Assembly: GCA_951812525.1 (NCBI GenBank)
Contig: OX638316.1
Span: 62,001 to 126,000 of the forward strand
Direction: 5' to 3'
Source: an uncultured Poribacteria bacterium
GTDB taxonomy: Bacteria > Poribacteria > WGA-4E > WGA-3G
Length of the DNA: 64,000 bases
The translations under genes were made by a program, and so were the position numbers. Below, one piece after another: positions 54,286-63,114 of this stretch (its first letter is position 1; each line of letters opens with the position of its first letter). Under the pieces are notes generated by a model, which had not been told where the DNA came from, did no database searches, and saw nothing but the letters and a program-made list of their open reading frames with translations.

Positions 54286-56223
54286 TTACATATCAAATAG
54301 GAACGGATTGTTTGCATCGTAATAATATGAAGGTTCCTCTACAGAAACTTGGCTATCCATTGTTAAGCGGACAGGTGCGGAGAACTGTTCAATGATGCCT
54401 TTTTGCGTCAGCCACTCGCACGCCGATGCAAGGGCAAGCTCACGTTTGCCGAAATGTGTATAGAGGTCGGTTATTGTGCGCTCGTCGCCTGATTCCTCTA
54501 AAAAGTCGAGCAACGGTTTGAAGAAAAGTTGTAGATCGTCCTCCAAATACTGGTCGATCTGTTCAAGTGCTTCGCGAAGCATCGCCTCATCTTTGGGTTT
54601 GTCTATCAGATCCGTGAAAACGGCGTTAAAAAAAGACGGGTTGTACTTGAGTGCCTGATAGATGGCTTTGCGTCTGGGAGTTTCGCCGCGTTTGAGGATT
54701 TCAATACGTGCTAACTCCGTGATAGCGTACTTTAGGTAGAGAAAGGTGTAATCAATATCGTGTTTAAGGTGTAACCATTTCTCGGCTTTGGCAAGTATGG
54801 CTGTCACATTAGCTGCAGCGTTGAAAAGTTGGGACTGCTTATCCCTTTCACCAACTTGCAAACAAGAAGGATCTCCGACGGAGAAATTAGCCTCGCCTCC
54901 TAGAGAAAAAAGGCTGTCCTTGGAAAAGAGGACGCGGCTTTCAGCGAGGATTGAATGAAGTCGGCTGCCTTGTAACGTGCTGTCCAACAATTTTCTATAC
55001 TCACTGCGGGTGTAGAGTTGAACCCGGAATGGCACGCCATCTTCAATCAACTGATACTCTTTCTGCTTGAACCTTGTGCCGTCTCGGAGAATTAAGGATA
55101 TGTGAACAGCGGTTTTCTCCCAGACGTTGTCCTCGGCAAGGTTATTGGTAAGAATCGCGGCGAGAACGTATCGGTCCTGTTCGAGTGTGTCTGCTAAACT
55201 GTCAAGTGCGGCGTGAATATGGGCGTGAATGTCCTCCTTTGGACGCGTTTGCACGCGTTGAGATTTAGTGCTGTCATAATAGTAGGCAGGCTCTTCAACA
55301 GCGATTTGGCTTTTCACCGTGAGTTTCAGGGGCATTGCGACCTGCCTAATGATCCCATTCCACGTTAGCCATTGACACACCAAGTCGAGCGATTCTTCAT
55401 CGAATTCTGGTTCCTCTTCACTTTTACCATGCGGACTGTGTCCTAAGTCGACGTTTAATTCGGTTCCTGTGCGCGGTGTCTCCTGCTCAAGAAGATAATC
55501 GAGAATTGGTTGAAAGATAAACTGTCGTTCATCGAGGTAGGCATTAATTGCATCGATTGCGTCCTGAATGACAGTCTCGTTCTTTTCGCAGTTGATTAGA
55601 TTCGCATAGACATGGTTAAAGAAATCGGGATTGTACTGGAGTGCGGGTTGGATCACTTCCCGCGCAGGAATTTTATTGTTCAAAAGCACCTCTATCCGCG
55701 CCAATCCTTGGACTGTATCCAGTAGGGACAGAAAAGCGGTGAGATAATCCTTATTGACGTAAAACTGCTTTTCAGCGTATAGCAGGCTTGGCAACGTGCT
55801 GGCGACGACGTTAAGGACTCGGAATTGTTTATCGCGTCCACCGATGCTGTCGAGACTCGCATTTTTATCGTACCACTCCTCAATGGAGGCATCGCGTGAA
55901 AAGAGGAGCGTGCTGTGTGAGAAATAGGAGTGCATGAAAGACCCCTGTTGCGCGCTCTCTACTGTCTGCTTAAAAGCGTTACGCGGTGTTATATTGGCGT
56001 GGATGTTTACACCGTTTTCGACGAGCGAAAAGAAGGATTGTGTTGGACGAATCGCGTCTCTGCCGACGAGTTCGACATCAAGATCCGATTTTTCCCATAC
56101 TTGGGCGTAGGAAAAACTACCAGCGACGATTGCAGCGAGGATATACGGATCCTTCTGAACCTTTTCGACGAGCGCGTCCACGGCTTCGTGATATTGTTCT
56201 TCAATGGCATCTTGGGATCGCAT
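54286..56223 (-). CDS. Two-copy nucleotidyltransferase-like protein with one degenerate half
   Basis: 645 residues built from two similar halves (about 1-318 and 332-638). The N-terminal half has a pol-beta nucleotidyltransferase core: VAGSFSYAQVWEKSDLDVEL, with G35-S36 and D47-L-D49 as the metal site. The second half aligns (YVLAAILTNNLAEDNVWEKTAVHISL) but has lost both the G-S and the D-x-D. Each half then has a helical part: LPSLLYAEKQFYVNKDYLTA / ILAKAEKWLHLKHDIDYTFL, then EVLLNNKIPAREVIQPALQYNPDFF / EILKRGETPRRKAIYQALKYNPSFF. Each closes with a winged-helix-like CQWLTWNGIIRQ / CEWLTQKGIIEQ and a YYYD end. No signal peptide. The function is unknown; it could modify or sense a small molecule or RNA. 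Confidence 0.7.
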   Translation of the reverse strand: MRSQDAIEEQYHEAVDALVEKVQKDPYILAAIVAGSFSYAQVWEKSDLDVELVGRDAIRPTQSFFSLVENGVNIHANITPRNAFKQTVESAQQGSFMHSYFSHSTLLFSRDASIEEWYDKNASLDSIGGRDKQFRVLNVVASTLPSLLYAEKQFYVNKDYLTAFLSLLDTVQGLARIEVLLNNKIPAREVIQPALQYNPDFFNHVYANLINCEKNETVIQDAIDAINAYLDERQFIFQPILDYLLEQETPRTGTELNVDLGHSPHGKSEEEPEFDEESLDLVCQWLTWNGIIRQVAMPLKLTVKSQIAVEEPAYYYDSTKSQRVQTRPKEDIHAHIHAALDSLADTLEQDRYVLAAILTNNLAEDNVWEKTAVHISLILRDGTRFKQKEYQLIEDGVPFRVQLYTRSEYRKLLDSTLQGSRLHSILAESRVLFSKDSLFSLGGEANFSVGDPSCLQVGERDKQSQLFNAAANVTAILAKAEKWLHLKHDIDYTFLYLKYAITELARIEILKRGETPRRKAIYQALKYNPSFFNAVFTDLIDKPKDEAMLREALEQIDQYLEDDLQLFFKPLLDFLEESGDERTITDLYTHFGKRELALASACEWLTQKGIIEQFSAPVRLTMDSQVSVEEPSYYYDANNPFLFDM

Positions 56224-56843
56224 CGGCTGCTCCTATTTTGGTGCAGTTGGAAGCCAAATTGTGTTCTAAAAAATTAGGGATTCTTTATTATTAATTATAC
56301 TATAATTCTACTATTCGCGTGCAAATAAATTTGACAAAATAGTGTATGTTCAATACCTACGTACCTGACCGCGAATTTCTTGTGTTTCCCCTAATTTTAC
56401 GAAAATTATTCTTAAAAATGTTCCACCAGTGTAACATTTTGTTTGTGGAAGCATCGTCAGAAAACCCAGTGAATGTAAGGGTTTATGGATGTTCTTCTCC
56501 CTATTCTCCATAATGAAAAAAATAATTTTGTGGAAAATGTAACATTTCCGAATGGGTGATAAAAGGCTTTCAACACATCCGGGTTTTCGTAGACTGGTAC
56601 AGCGTTCCGCCCTTCTGAAAAAACTCATAATATATTATACTACTTTTATTAACAAATATCAAGTAAAAAATATAGAATAAAGTCAAAATTGGGATGTGGA
56701 GATCCATCTTACAGATAGCAATTGGTGGTTGGCGATTAGCGGTTGGTAGTTAGTTAGTTGCAAAGGTCAGTTAGAGAAGAGAGGCGAGGTTAGAAACCTC
56801 GCCTACCATTTTTAAGAGAAACTTCGTCAGCGATCAATATTAA
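56224..56843. other. AT-rich gap without a supported gene
   Basis: 620 bp. One minus-strand frame of 92 codons (56350-56628) has no ribosome binding site or protein-like pattern. Two TGTAACATTT sequences lie at about 56430 and 56540 in opposite context and could be operator-like, but this is weak. One GAGGTT/AACCTC palindrome lies near the right end. Confidence 0.6.
56783..56808. repeat. Dispersed palindrome, GAGGTT/AACCTC family
   Basis: GGCGAGGTT-AGA-AACCTCGCC followed by TACC. Perfect 9-bp stem. Confidence 0.85.
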
Positions 56844-59663
56844 CTAGTCCTGTGTCTTTAAACTGCTCCACCTTGTGGTGAGTTTGTCGGATGCTGAGAT
56901 GTCTCCTTTTAAACGAACCGTGGCTAAGGTCTGACGGATACCATCGAAAGAGACATCCTCAATCCGGTAATAGTAGACGACATTCGGTGCAGCTGTTGTA
57001 TCTGTCCACTGATAGTCGTGACGTTCACTGATGGTCCCGTGTCCCGGAATGATACCTTTGAGATTAATAACAGTGAAGCCTTTCTCACGGCTTTCACTCC
57101 TTAGGATATTGAAGCCTGCGTTGTTCAACTCAGATTCTGTTGACCATCTGATAAGCACTTCGCCTGTTTCCATTCGCACTGGACGGAAACTCGATAATTC
57201 TACAGGTAGCGGACCACCCAAACGATAGCCGGGGCTTGCCAAATCATCGCGAACACCATAGAATCTCATACTCAGTCCCTTGGTAGAGAATCGCCGCCAT
57301 CCGTCCGCACTCAGTCCATCGTCGGGCGGATTGGGTCTAGTGTGTACGCTGCTTTGATTTGTTGGTTCAAAAACGCCTCCATATAGCCTCACCACTGACT
57401 GACGTCGTTCGGGATTTATCTTAGGCAAATCCCATATTTTACCTCGTGTGTTCCCTACCACTCCGAGGTTCCCTACCTCATCTATGACTGTCTCATCACC
57501 AATCAGATTTGGATCCCCCTCATCCGTGAGTTTTATATAGAAGGCAGTCGGACTGAGTAAGAGATGAGACCGGCGCGTCAAACCTAACTCACGACGGTGG
57601 GTTCGGTAGAGGTCATATACACGGTTGCTTGGTACATCGGTTGTAGCATTCCCAGAGACAATCAATAGTGTCTGGTTCGGAAGGATGATCGCATCACCAA
57701 ACTCGAAACGCCCGCGTACATACGTTCCTGCCTCGTCGCCAAGGTTGCGAATCTCCAGCTCCCAGCCTTTCAAATTGATGGCTTGCATCATTGAACTGTT
57801 ATAAAGTTCAATCCACTGGACCTTGTTTCGATTGGGACCGGGATCGTACATAATTTCACTGATGCTAATCTCGCCATCAGTCAACTCAAACTCACTGGTT
57901 GGCGTTCTGACGTTTCCATCATCAAATCTTGTCTTAAGGGCGTCATTCTCATATCCGGGCGTGCCGGGTGAAGTCGAAAGATTTGCACCTGGGTTGTAGC
58001 CAAGACCACCTTGAGCCCCGATTTCCTGCCAAGCATCTTTGTGGTGGCCATCATCCGCTTGGTATCGAATGCGTGCCCAAGCGTTAGGTCGAGAGGCAAA
58101 TGTGTTTTCTCCGAAATTAGCAACGTTAAAGGGTATCTGCTGCCCCGCACGGGGCCAGAATCCGGTGCTAAAACCAGAAGAGGTATCAATGAAGAACCCG
58201 TTGCCAGCGTAATCTTGAATTGCTCTATCTTGTCCATTCCGATTCGCTTCGCTTCTGAGGAGGAGGAGGAATCTTCCCGTATTTGGAAGATTAAGCCGCG
58301 TATCGACAAAGTAACTGCGCGATGGTCCTGGTCGGTAGTGGACTTCCTTGCTGATATTGATACCACCCACAATCGGAGTTAACCAAGGGTCTTTGTTAAG
58401 CAGGAGCAAAATCTCGCCAGGGTTCAGTTCATATTTGGGTAGATTAACCAGATCCTTGTCTTTCCCTACACCGGTTACAATGCTCAATTCCCAGTCTTCA
58501 ATTTGAACTGCCCTTGGACTAACGTTTTTCAATTCCACCCAATCAATGTTGTCTCTTGACGTATCGTTGCGGACTTCGTTGATAACAATCACGTCAGAGC
58601 GGACAGGTAATCGGTCCAATCTGCCAATGAAGCCTCCCGTGACATGCTTTGTTCCTGGGGTAGCGATACAAGGGAGTTCTACCGCCTCGGATCCAGAAAC
58701 AATAATCCTTAATTCCGTGTTTCTTCTGCCGTTATCGGGTGTTTCCTCCCAACTGTCAGGATTTGAACCGAATGGAATTCCAGACAATTGTGCATGCCGC
58801 TCTAAGTTTGTGTCTTCAACTATTTTGTAGTTGATGTTTCGATACGCGGAAACGAAGGCAGTGTGAGGTCTTCGTCCACTCGTTCCTGGCAATCTCCATA
58901 AACCGGTAAAAAGCGTGTCGACTGCGTCAAGTACTCGGTAAGTAGCTCCGTTGACTATTGCTATATCGTTCTCTCTCACCGGATAGCTTGCAAAAGGTGT
59001 AAAAAGAAAATAGAGTTCTGCTGTTATTTCTCTGTCTGTGGTATTGTAGAGTTCAATCCACTGTGTCTCTTGGTTCCGGATGTGTGGGATTGTTAGTGTT
59101 ACAGTTGCTGGGTTATTGTGATCCGACGGGCGACTTGGATCGTACCCCCGGTTTGGAACCGTAATTGTACCTTCTGTGTCTTTAAGTGCCCTATCAACGC
59201 CCCACATCATCTCGCTTATGACGAGATCATATCTTTCGAGGTCAGCGTCTTTAGTCGTGAGGAGCTCAAGCGTCCCTCCGAACTCGAAGAACTTTTCTAA
59301 GTCGGGCATCCGGTTTAGACTTCGTAGGATATCGCTTTGTGAGTTTGGTATATGTCGATAGAATACACGTGGGAGAATGCCAGCGTCGTAGGCACCGTTT
59401 CCTTCAAAGTCATCGCATCGAACAAGCTCCCGATTGGGGAGAGGTATAGGAGGGTGTCCCTTACATGCCCGTCCATAGATGACAAAGTTTTGTGAAGGGT
59501 GGTGTCTTTCCTCTATGACTGATTCGTCTGGAAAGAGCGGTATTAATCGCTGGTCTGGAAATTGTGCTATCGCTGTCCAAGGGAAATAGAGAGTAATTAA
59601 AAAAAATAATATTAGGATTTCTAAGAAAAATATAAATTCACGCGATGATTTACGCGTTAACAT
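56844..59663 (-). CDS. Secreted multi-lamin-tail-domain protein with W-tail
   Basis: 939 residues with a signal peptide (about 15-35, EILILFFLITLYFPWTAIA). Three lamin-tail-like domains are visible, each opened by an S-E-[IMV]-M or N-E-V strand: near 130-215 (LVISEMMWG, TQWIELYNTTDREI), near 355-460 (VIVINEVRNDTS, IDWVELKNVSPRAVQIEDWEL) and near 598-690 (ISISEIMYDPG, VQWIELYNSSMMQAINLKGW). Residues 822-920 form a fibronectin-like module (VELSSFRPVRMETGEVLIRW, NAGFNILRSESREKGF) common before sorting signals. The last residues are DKLTTRWSSLKTQD. AAAGGAGA precedes the ATG. Probably an exported surface or adhesion protein. The C-terminal half is nearly repeated in the next gene. Confidence 0.8.
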   Translation of the reverse strand: MLTRKSSREFIFFLEILILFFLITLYFPWTAIAQFPDQRLIPLFPDESVIEERHHPSQNFVIYGRACKGHPPIPLPNRELVRCDDFEGNGAYDAGILPRVFYRHIPNSQSDILRSLNRMPDLEKFFEFGGTLELLTTKDADLERYDLVISEMMWGVDRALKDTEGTITVPNRGYDPSRPSDHNNPATVTLTIPHIRNQETQWIELYNTTDREITAELYFLFTPFASYPVRENDIAIVNGATYRVLDAVDTLFTGLWRLPGTSGRRPHTAFVSAYRNINYKIVEDTNLERHAQLSGIPFGSNPDSWEETPDNGRRNTELRIIVSGSEAVELPCIATPGTKHVTGGFIGRLDRLPVRSDVIVINEVRNDTSRDNIDWVELKNVSPRAVQIEDWELSIVTGVGKDKDLVNLPKYELNPGEILLLLNKDPWLTPIVGGINISKEVHYRPGPSRSYFVDTRLNLPNTGRFLLLLRSEANRNGQDRAIQDYAGNGFFIDTSSGFSTGFWPRAGQQIPFNVANFGENTFASRPNAWARIRYQADDGHHKDAWQEIGAQGGLGYNPGANLSTSPGTPGYENDALKTRFDDGNVRTPTSEFELTDGEISISEIMYDPGPNRNKVQWIELYNSSMMQAINLKGWELEIRNLGDEAGTYVRGRFEFGDAIILPNQTLLIVSGNATTDVPSNRVYDLYRTHRRELGLTRRSHLLLSPTAFYIKLTDEGDPNLIGDETVIDEVGNLGVVGNTRGKIWDLPKINPERRQSVVRLYGGVFEPTNQSSVHTRPNPPDDGLSADGWRRFSTKGLSMRFYGVRDDLASPGYRLGGPLPVELSSFRPVRMETGEVLIRWSTESELNNAGFNILRSESREKGFTVINLKGIIPGHGTISERHDYQWTDTTAAPNVVYYYRIEDVSFDGIRQTLATVRLKGDISASDKLTTRWSSLKTQD

Positions 59664-60004
59664 ATAAAGGATTCTCCTTTCTTATCCTTCAGGAATGTGG
59701 ATTAATGATTGCAGTTGTTATTCAAGCAAAACAATGCGGATTAAGCGTCAAAAATCCAATTAATCAATCATACTTATAATTCAATTTGTCATAATAAATT
59801 ATCATTAATAATGTCTCAATATGATAATAATAGCATAGTGAAAGAAACGAATTCAAGATAAAGGGAAGTTGTTTTAGAGATATTCAGTTTTGGGTTGTCA
59901 GTTATCGGTTTTGTGCCTTCCCAGCATCTGGAGGGAGACCGGTAAGGGACAACCTTGAGAGGGGTGGAAAGAGGAGCGGGAAACCTATTTTGTGGGAGAT
60001 TTTA
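59664..60004. other. AT-rich gap between the two lamin-tail genes
   Basis: 341 bp, about 60-70% AT in its left half, no open frame with support. It includes the ribosome binding site of the 939-residue protein on its left side and a degenerate CAGTTTTGGGTTGTCAGTT repeat near 59885. Confidence 0.6.
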
Positions 60005-61075
60005 TTAGTCGCGCGATTTTAAACCGCTCCATGTTGTGGTGAATTTGCCAGATGTTGAGATGTCTCCTTTTAAACGAACCATGGCTAAGGTCTGACGGAT
60101 ACCCTCGAAAGAGACATCCTCAATCCGATAATAGTATACGACATTCGGAGCGGCTGTTGTATCCACCCACTGATAGTCGTGGCGTTCGCTGCTGGTTCCC
60201 TGTCCCGGAATGATGCCTGTGAGATTGATAACCGTAAAGCCTTCTTCACGGTTTTCACTCCGTAGGATATTGAAGCCTGCGTTGTCCAACTCAGATTCGG
60301 TTGCCCATCTGATAAGCACCTCGCCTGTTTCCATGCGAATCGGACGGAAACTTGAGAGTTGCACAGGCAATGGACCGCCTAAACGATAGCCGGGTGTACC
60401 GAGATCTTTGCCATCTCCGTAGTATGTCCATCCGACATAGTTTCCGCGGGCTTCCCGCCAACCTTCTTCGTTGGTGCCTTCCAATGGGAAATCCGGCTCT
60501 CCATCAAATTCATCGTAATTCGGTCTGAAGATGTCATCATATTGACGTACCAGTGATCGGCACTGCTCAGGATCTGGTTTTGGTAAGTCCCACAGTTTCT
60601 CTGGATTACTGGGACTTCCAGTGATGTTCCCGACTTCATCCACTATAACGGGATCCTGAAACCGGAGCTGGGGATCCGTCCTGAGTTTAAGATAAAAGCC
60701 GTCTGGATTGAGGAGCAAAGGTCTTCTACCTGTTAGATTTAATGCATTTCCATGTTGTCTGGAAAGATCGTATATGCGGTTAGACGGGACATTATTTGAT
60801 GCTTTCTTAGCAACGAGAAGCAGCGTCTGATTCGGCAAAATTATTGCGTCACCGAATTTTAAATCTCCATCAGCATAGGATCCTCTATCATCCTGAATAT
60901 TGTGGATTTCCAGGACCCAATCTTTAATATTGACCGCTTGGTTTAGCGAACTGTTATAGAGCTCTATCCACTGCGCCTGATTCGCGTCAGCTCCTGGATC
61001 GGACATGATTTCGCTGATGCTAATCTCGCCATCAGTTAACTCGAGATCAGTTGTTCGCGTTCTGAAGCTTCTATC
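60005..61075 (-). pseudogene. 5'-truncated paralogue of the lamin-tail protein
   Basis: The frame from ATG 61006 gives 333 residues, starting inside a lamin-tail domain (MSDPGADANQAQWIELYNSS). The same frame continues upstream without a start codon and still matches the paralogue (RTRTTDLELTDGEISISEI against PTSEFELTDGEISISEI) as far as about 61075, then meets TAG near 61155. The signal peptide and two of three lamin-tail domains are missing. The last 120 residues are almost identical to those of the 939-residue protein, including GGPLPVQLSSFRPIRMETGE and the tail GKFTTTWSGLKSRD. The strong C-terminal identity suggests a recent duplication or gene conversion. Without a signal peptide it is unlikely to be exported. 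Confidence 0.75.
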
Positions 61076-61227
61076 GAATGTCCGAAAAAATGGAAAACTG
61101 AATAGCTCTGGACCAGATAACGGTTTTCTTGAAATAATTCCGTCTGCGTGCTAATATGTATGGCACGTACTACCTCTGGATTGGGAAATGTAATCACTTC
61201 TACAGCAGATAAATGGAGGATTGTGCA

Positions 61228-61944
61228 ATGGGATGGATAAAATATTGGCGGATTGTGATGGTGGTAATGCTAATATGCACGCCTGCTATCTTCGCAATTC
61301 ATGAAGAAGCTCAGGGACCTGAGAAATTTGGACGTTACGAATTCAAGGAGCAGGACATCAAAGCAGCAACAGATGAGTGCGATGCTGGTGGTAAACCTGG
61401 ACCAGAATTCGTGCCAACTGTGCGGGATAAAAAAGAACCTAACTTGGCACTGCTCAAAGATGCAACACCGGAAGCTTCCTCACAGTTGGAGGGGTGGTGT
61501 CCTCGCAGACACTGTATCGAATATCTTAACGACGGTTTCTATAACAACTGTCGGAGCTGGATCATTGGTACACTACCGGGTTGGGCACAGATTGATATAG
61601 GCGGTGTCGCCAATGTCAATCGCATCTATTTTGGTAGCGATCACTCACAAGGTTTTGTTGACCGAACAACGGCTGACTTTGATATTCTCGTGGCGACTAC
61701 CAAAGCGGATCCAAACTCGGATGCCGCAACATGGGAAAAGGTCTATACCCACAAGGGCGATCCAATTAGTGAAACGACCGAGTTTACCTTCAAAGACGTA
61801 GAAGCTCGCTGGCTTCGCGTCCATATACGAGCCAATGGTGGTGCCCGTATTGATGAAATTGAGATTTATGGCGGTAAAGACCCGATGGCTGTTGAAGCCG
61901 ACGAGAAGTTGACGACAACATGGGGAGAGATTAAAACAGAGTAA
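61228..61944 (+). CDS. Secreted F5/8 type C (discoidin-like) protein with W-tail
   Basis: 238 residues. ATG 61228 is chosen over an earlier ATG at 61213 because GGAGGA lies seven bases before it. Signal peptide about 1-25 (WRIVMVVMLICTPAIFA). Residues 85-225 form a discoidin-type beta-sandwich: LLKDATPEASSQ, AQIDIGGVANVNRIYFGSD, DFDILVATTKADPN, EARWLRVHIRANGGARIDEIEIYG. Such domains bind sugars or surfaces. The protein ends in DEKLTTTWGEIKTE, the tail shared with the lamin-tail proteins. Cys pairs around CPRRHCIEY and NCRSW may form disulfides. It is probably exported to the cell surface. Confidence 0.82.
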   Translation: MGWIKYWRIVMVVMLICTPAIFAIHEEAQGPEKFGRYEFKEQDIKAATDECDAGGKPGPEFVPTVRDKKEPNLALLKDATPEASSQLEGWCPRRHCIEYLNDGFYNNCRSWIIGTLPGWAQIDIGGVANVNRIYFGSDHSQGFVDRTTADFDILVATTKADPNSDAATWEKVYTHKGDPISETTEFTFKDVEARWLRVHIRANGGARIDEIEIYGGKDPMAVEADEKLTTTWGEIKTE

Positions 61945-61990
61945 CCCTTTGTTGGACACCCGTTTTAAAAACGATATTGTAATCTGAAAG

Positions 61991-62016
61991 GGCGAGGTAG
62001 GGAAACCTCGCCTACC
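61991..62016. repeat. Dispersed palindrome, GAGGTT/AACCTC family
   Basis: GGCGAGGTAGGGAAACCTCGCC followed by TACC. The stem has one unpaired base next to the loop. It places a TAG in the frame of the orphan tail that follows. Confidence 0.85.
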
Positions 62017-62057
62017 AATGCGAAAATATCGTGGTGACTACCCGAAATTTCTACGCT

Positions 62058-62108
62058 GTTGATCCGAACGAAAAACTATCCGCAACATGGGGTGAATTGA
62101 AGAAAAAT
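62058..62108 (+). pseudogene. Orphan C-terminal W-tail fragment
   Basis: In one frame this reads VDPNEKLSATWGELKKN, close to VEADEKLTTTWGEIKTE at the end of the discoidin protein 110 bases upstream. There is no stop directly after it, and the frame is closed upstream by the palindrome. The tail runs across the start of the next gene in a different frame. It looks like the remaining 3' end of a lost gene of the same class. Confidence 0.65.
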
Positions 62109-63114
62109 GACGCATCAGAAACCGTTAGCAATAGGCATTATCGGTGCAGGTAATATGGGGCGACACCACCACAGAGCAGTAGCCGACTACGGTGCCGAGG
62201 TTGTCGCAGTGCATGACATGCGGCTTGAGGCGGCGCGCGAGCTTGCCTCACATGCGGATGCGCAACTTGCCACCACGGCACTGGATGCTTTTTTTGATGT
62301 AGATATGGATGGGGTGGTTATCACAACACCACCTCCTATCCGCCTTGAACCTATCGAGATGGCGTGCGATAGCGGCATTCCTGTGATGGTTGAGAAACCA
62401 CCGGCTTTGAACATGGTTGAAGGTAGAAAGTGCCTTGCCTGTATTGAGAAGGCAGATGTCATCGCTGCCGTTGGGTTTCAACTCCGCTATCATCCGCTTT
62501 ATGAACGGTTGAAGGCGTTAATTGCATCGGAGACGGTGCATTTGGTGCGGACGGCCTGCACTGTTGATTATTACCTCAGTTTTCGGATGTCTCCGTGGTT
62601 TCTTCAGTATGAGATAAGTGGCGGTCCGCTGCCTGAACAGGCGGTGCATGTGTTAGATTGTGCGCGGTTTGTTATGGGGAACCCGAAACCGGTGCAGGCG
62701 CATGCACTGGCGATAAAGAATATGGCTTTGGAACGCACCGAATTCGACGCTGAAAATGCTATCCAGATGACCTATCAATTGGACAACGGGGTTTTCGGAA
62801 CACACATGAACCACTGTGGCACAGAAAAATTTAGCTTCGAGGTCGAAGTTGTTGGACCACATCTACGATTACAAGCGAATATGGTAGAAAACGCTATACG
62901 TGGTTATTTGAACGGCGAACCTATTAGTGAAACGGTGGTCCTCGAAAACGGTTCAAGTTTAGATAAAACTGGAGCATGGCTACGTGCAATTGAAACAGAG
63001 GATAGGACCCTGATCCGCTCGCCTTTTGCCGATGCTCTTCAGACGCTTGCCCTCATTGACGCGGCAGTCCAGAGCCGCGACACTGGTAGGTTTATCCAAG
63101 TGGAGGAATTGTGA
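62107..63114 (+). CDS. Gfo/Idh/MocA family NAD(P)-dependent oxidoreductase
   Basis: 335 residues. Rossmann part with GIIGAGNMGRHHHRAVADYG, then VITTPPPIRLEPIEMACDSG and the family motif MVEKPPALN with its conserved Lys. The C-terminal domain has GGPLPEQAVHVLDCARFVMG (conserved His) and closes with RSPFADALQTLALIDAAVQS. The N-terminal His cluster RHHHR is unusual. Sugar or polyol oxidation is likely; substrate unknown. Its stop overlaps the start of the next gene (TGATG), and GGAGGA within its last codons serves that gene. Confidence 0.88.
   Translation: MTHQKPLAIGIIGAGNMGRHHHRAVADYGAEVVAVHDMRLEAARELASHADAQLATTALDAFFDVDMDGVVITTPPPIRLEPIEMACDSGIPVMVEKPPALNMVEGRKCLACIEKADVIAAVGFQLRYHPLYERLKALIASETVHLVRTACTVDYYLSFRMSPWFLQYEISGGPLPEQAVHVLDCARFVMGNPKPVQAHALAIKNMALERTEFDAENAIQMTYQLDNGVFGTHMNHCGTEKFSFEVEVVGPHLRLQANMVENAIRGYLNGEPISETVVLENGSSLDKTGAWLRAIETEDRTLIRSPFADALQTLALIDAAVQSRDTGRFIQVEEL

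Noticed and set aside
56350-56628. 92-codon minus-strand open frame
   Set aside because: It has no ribosome binding site, lies in AT-rich intergenic DNA, and shows no domain-like pattern.
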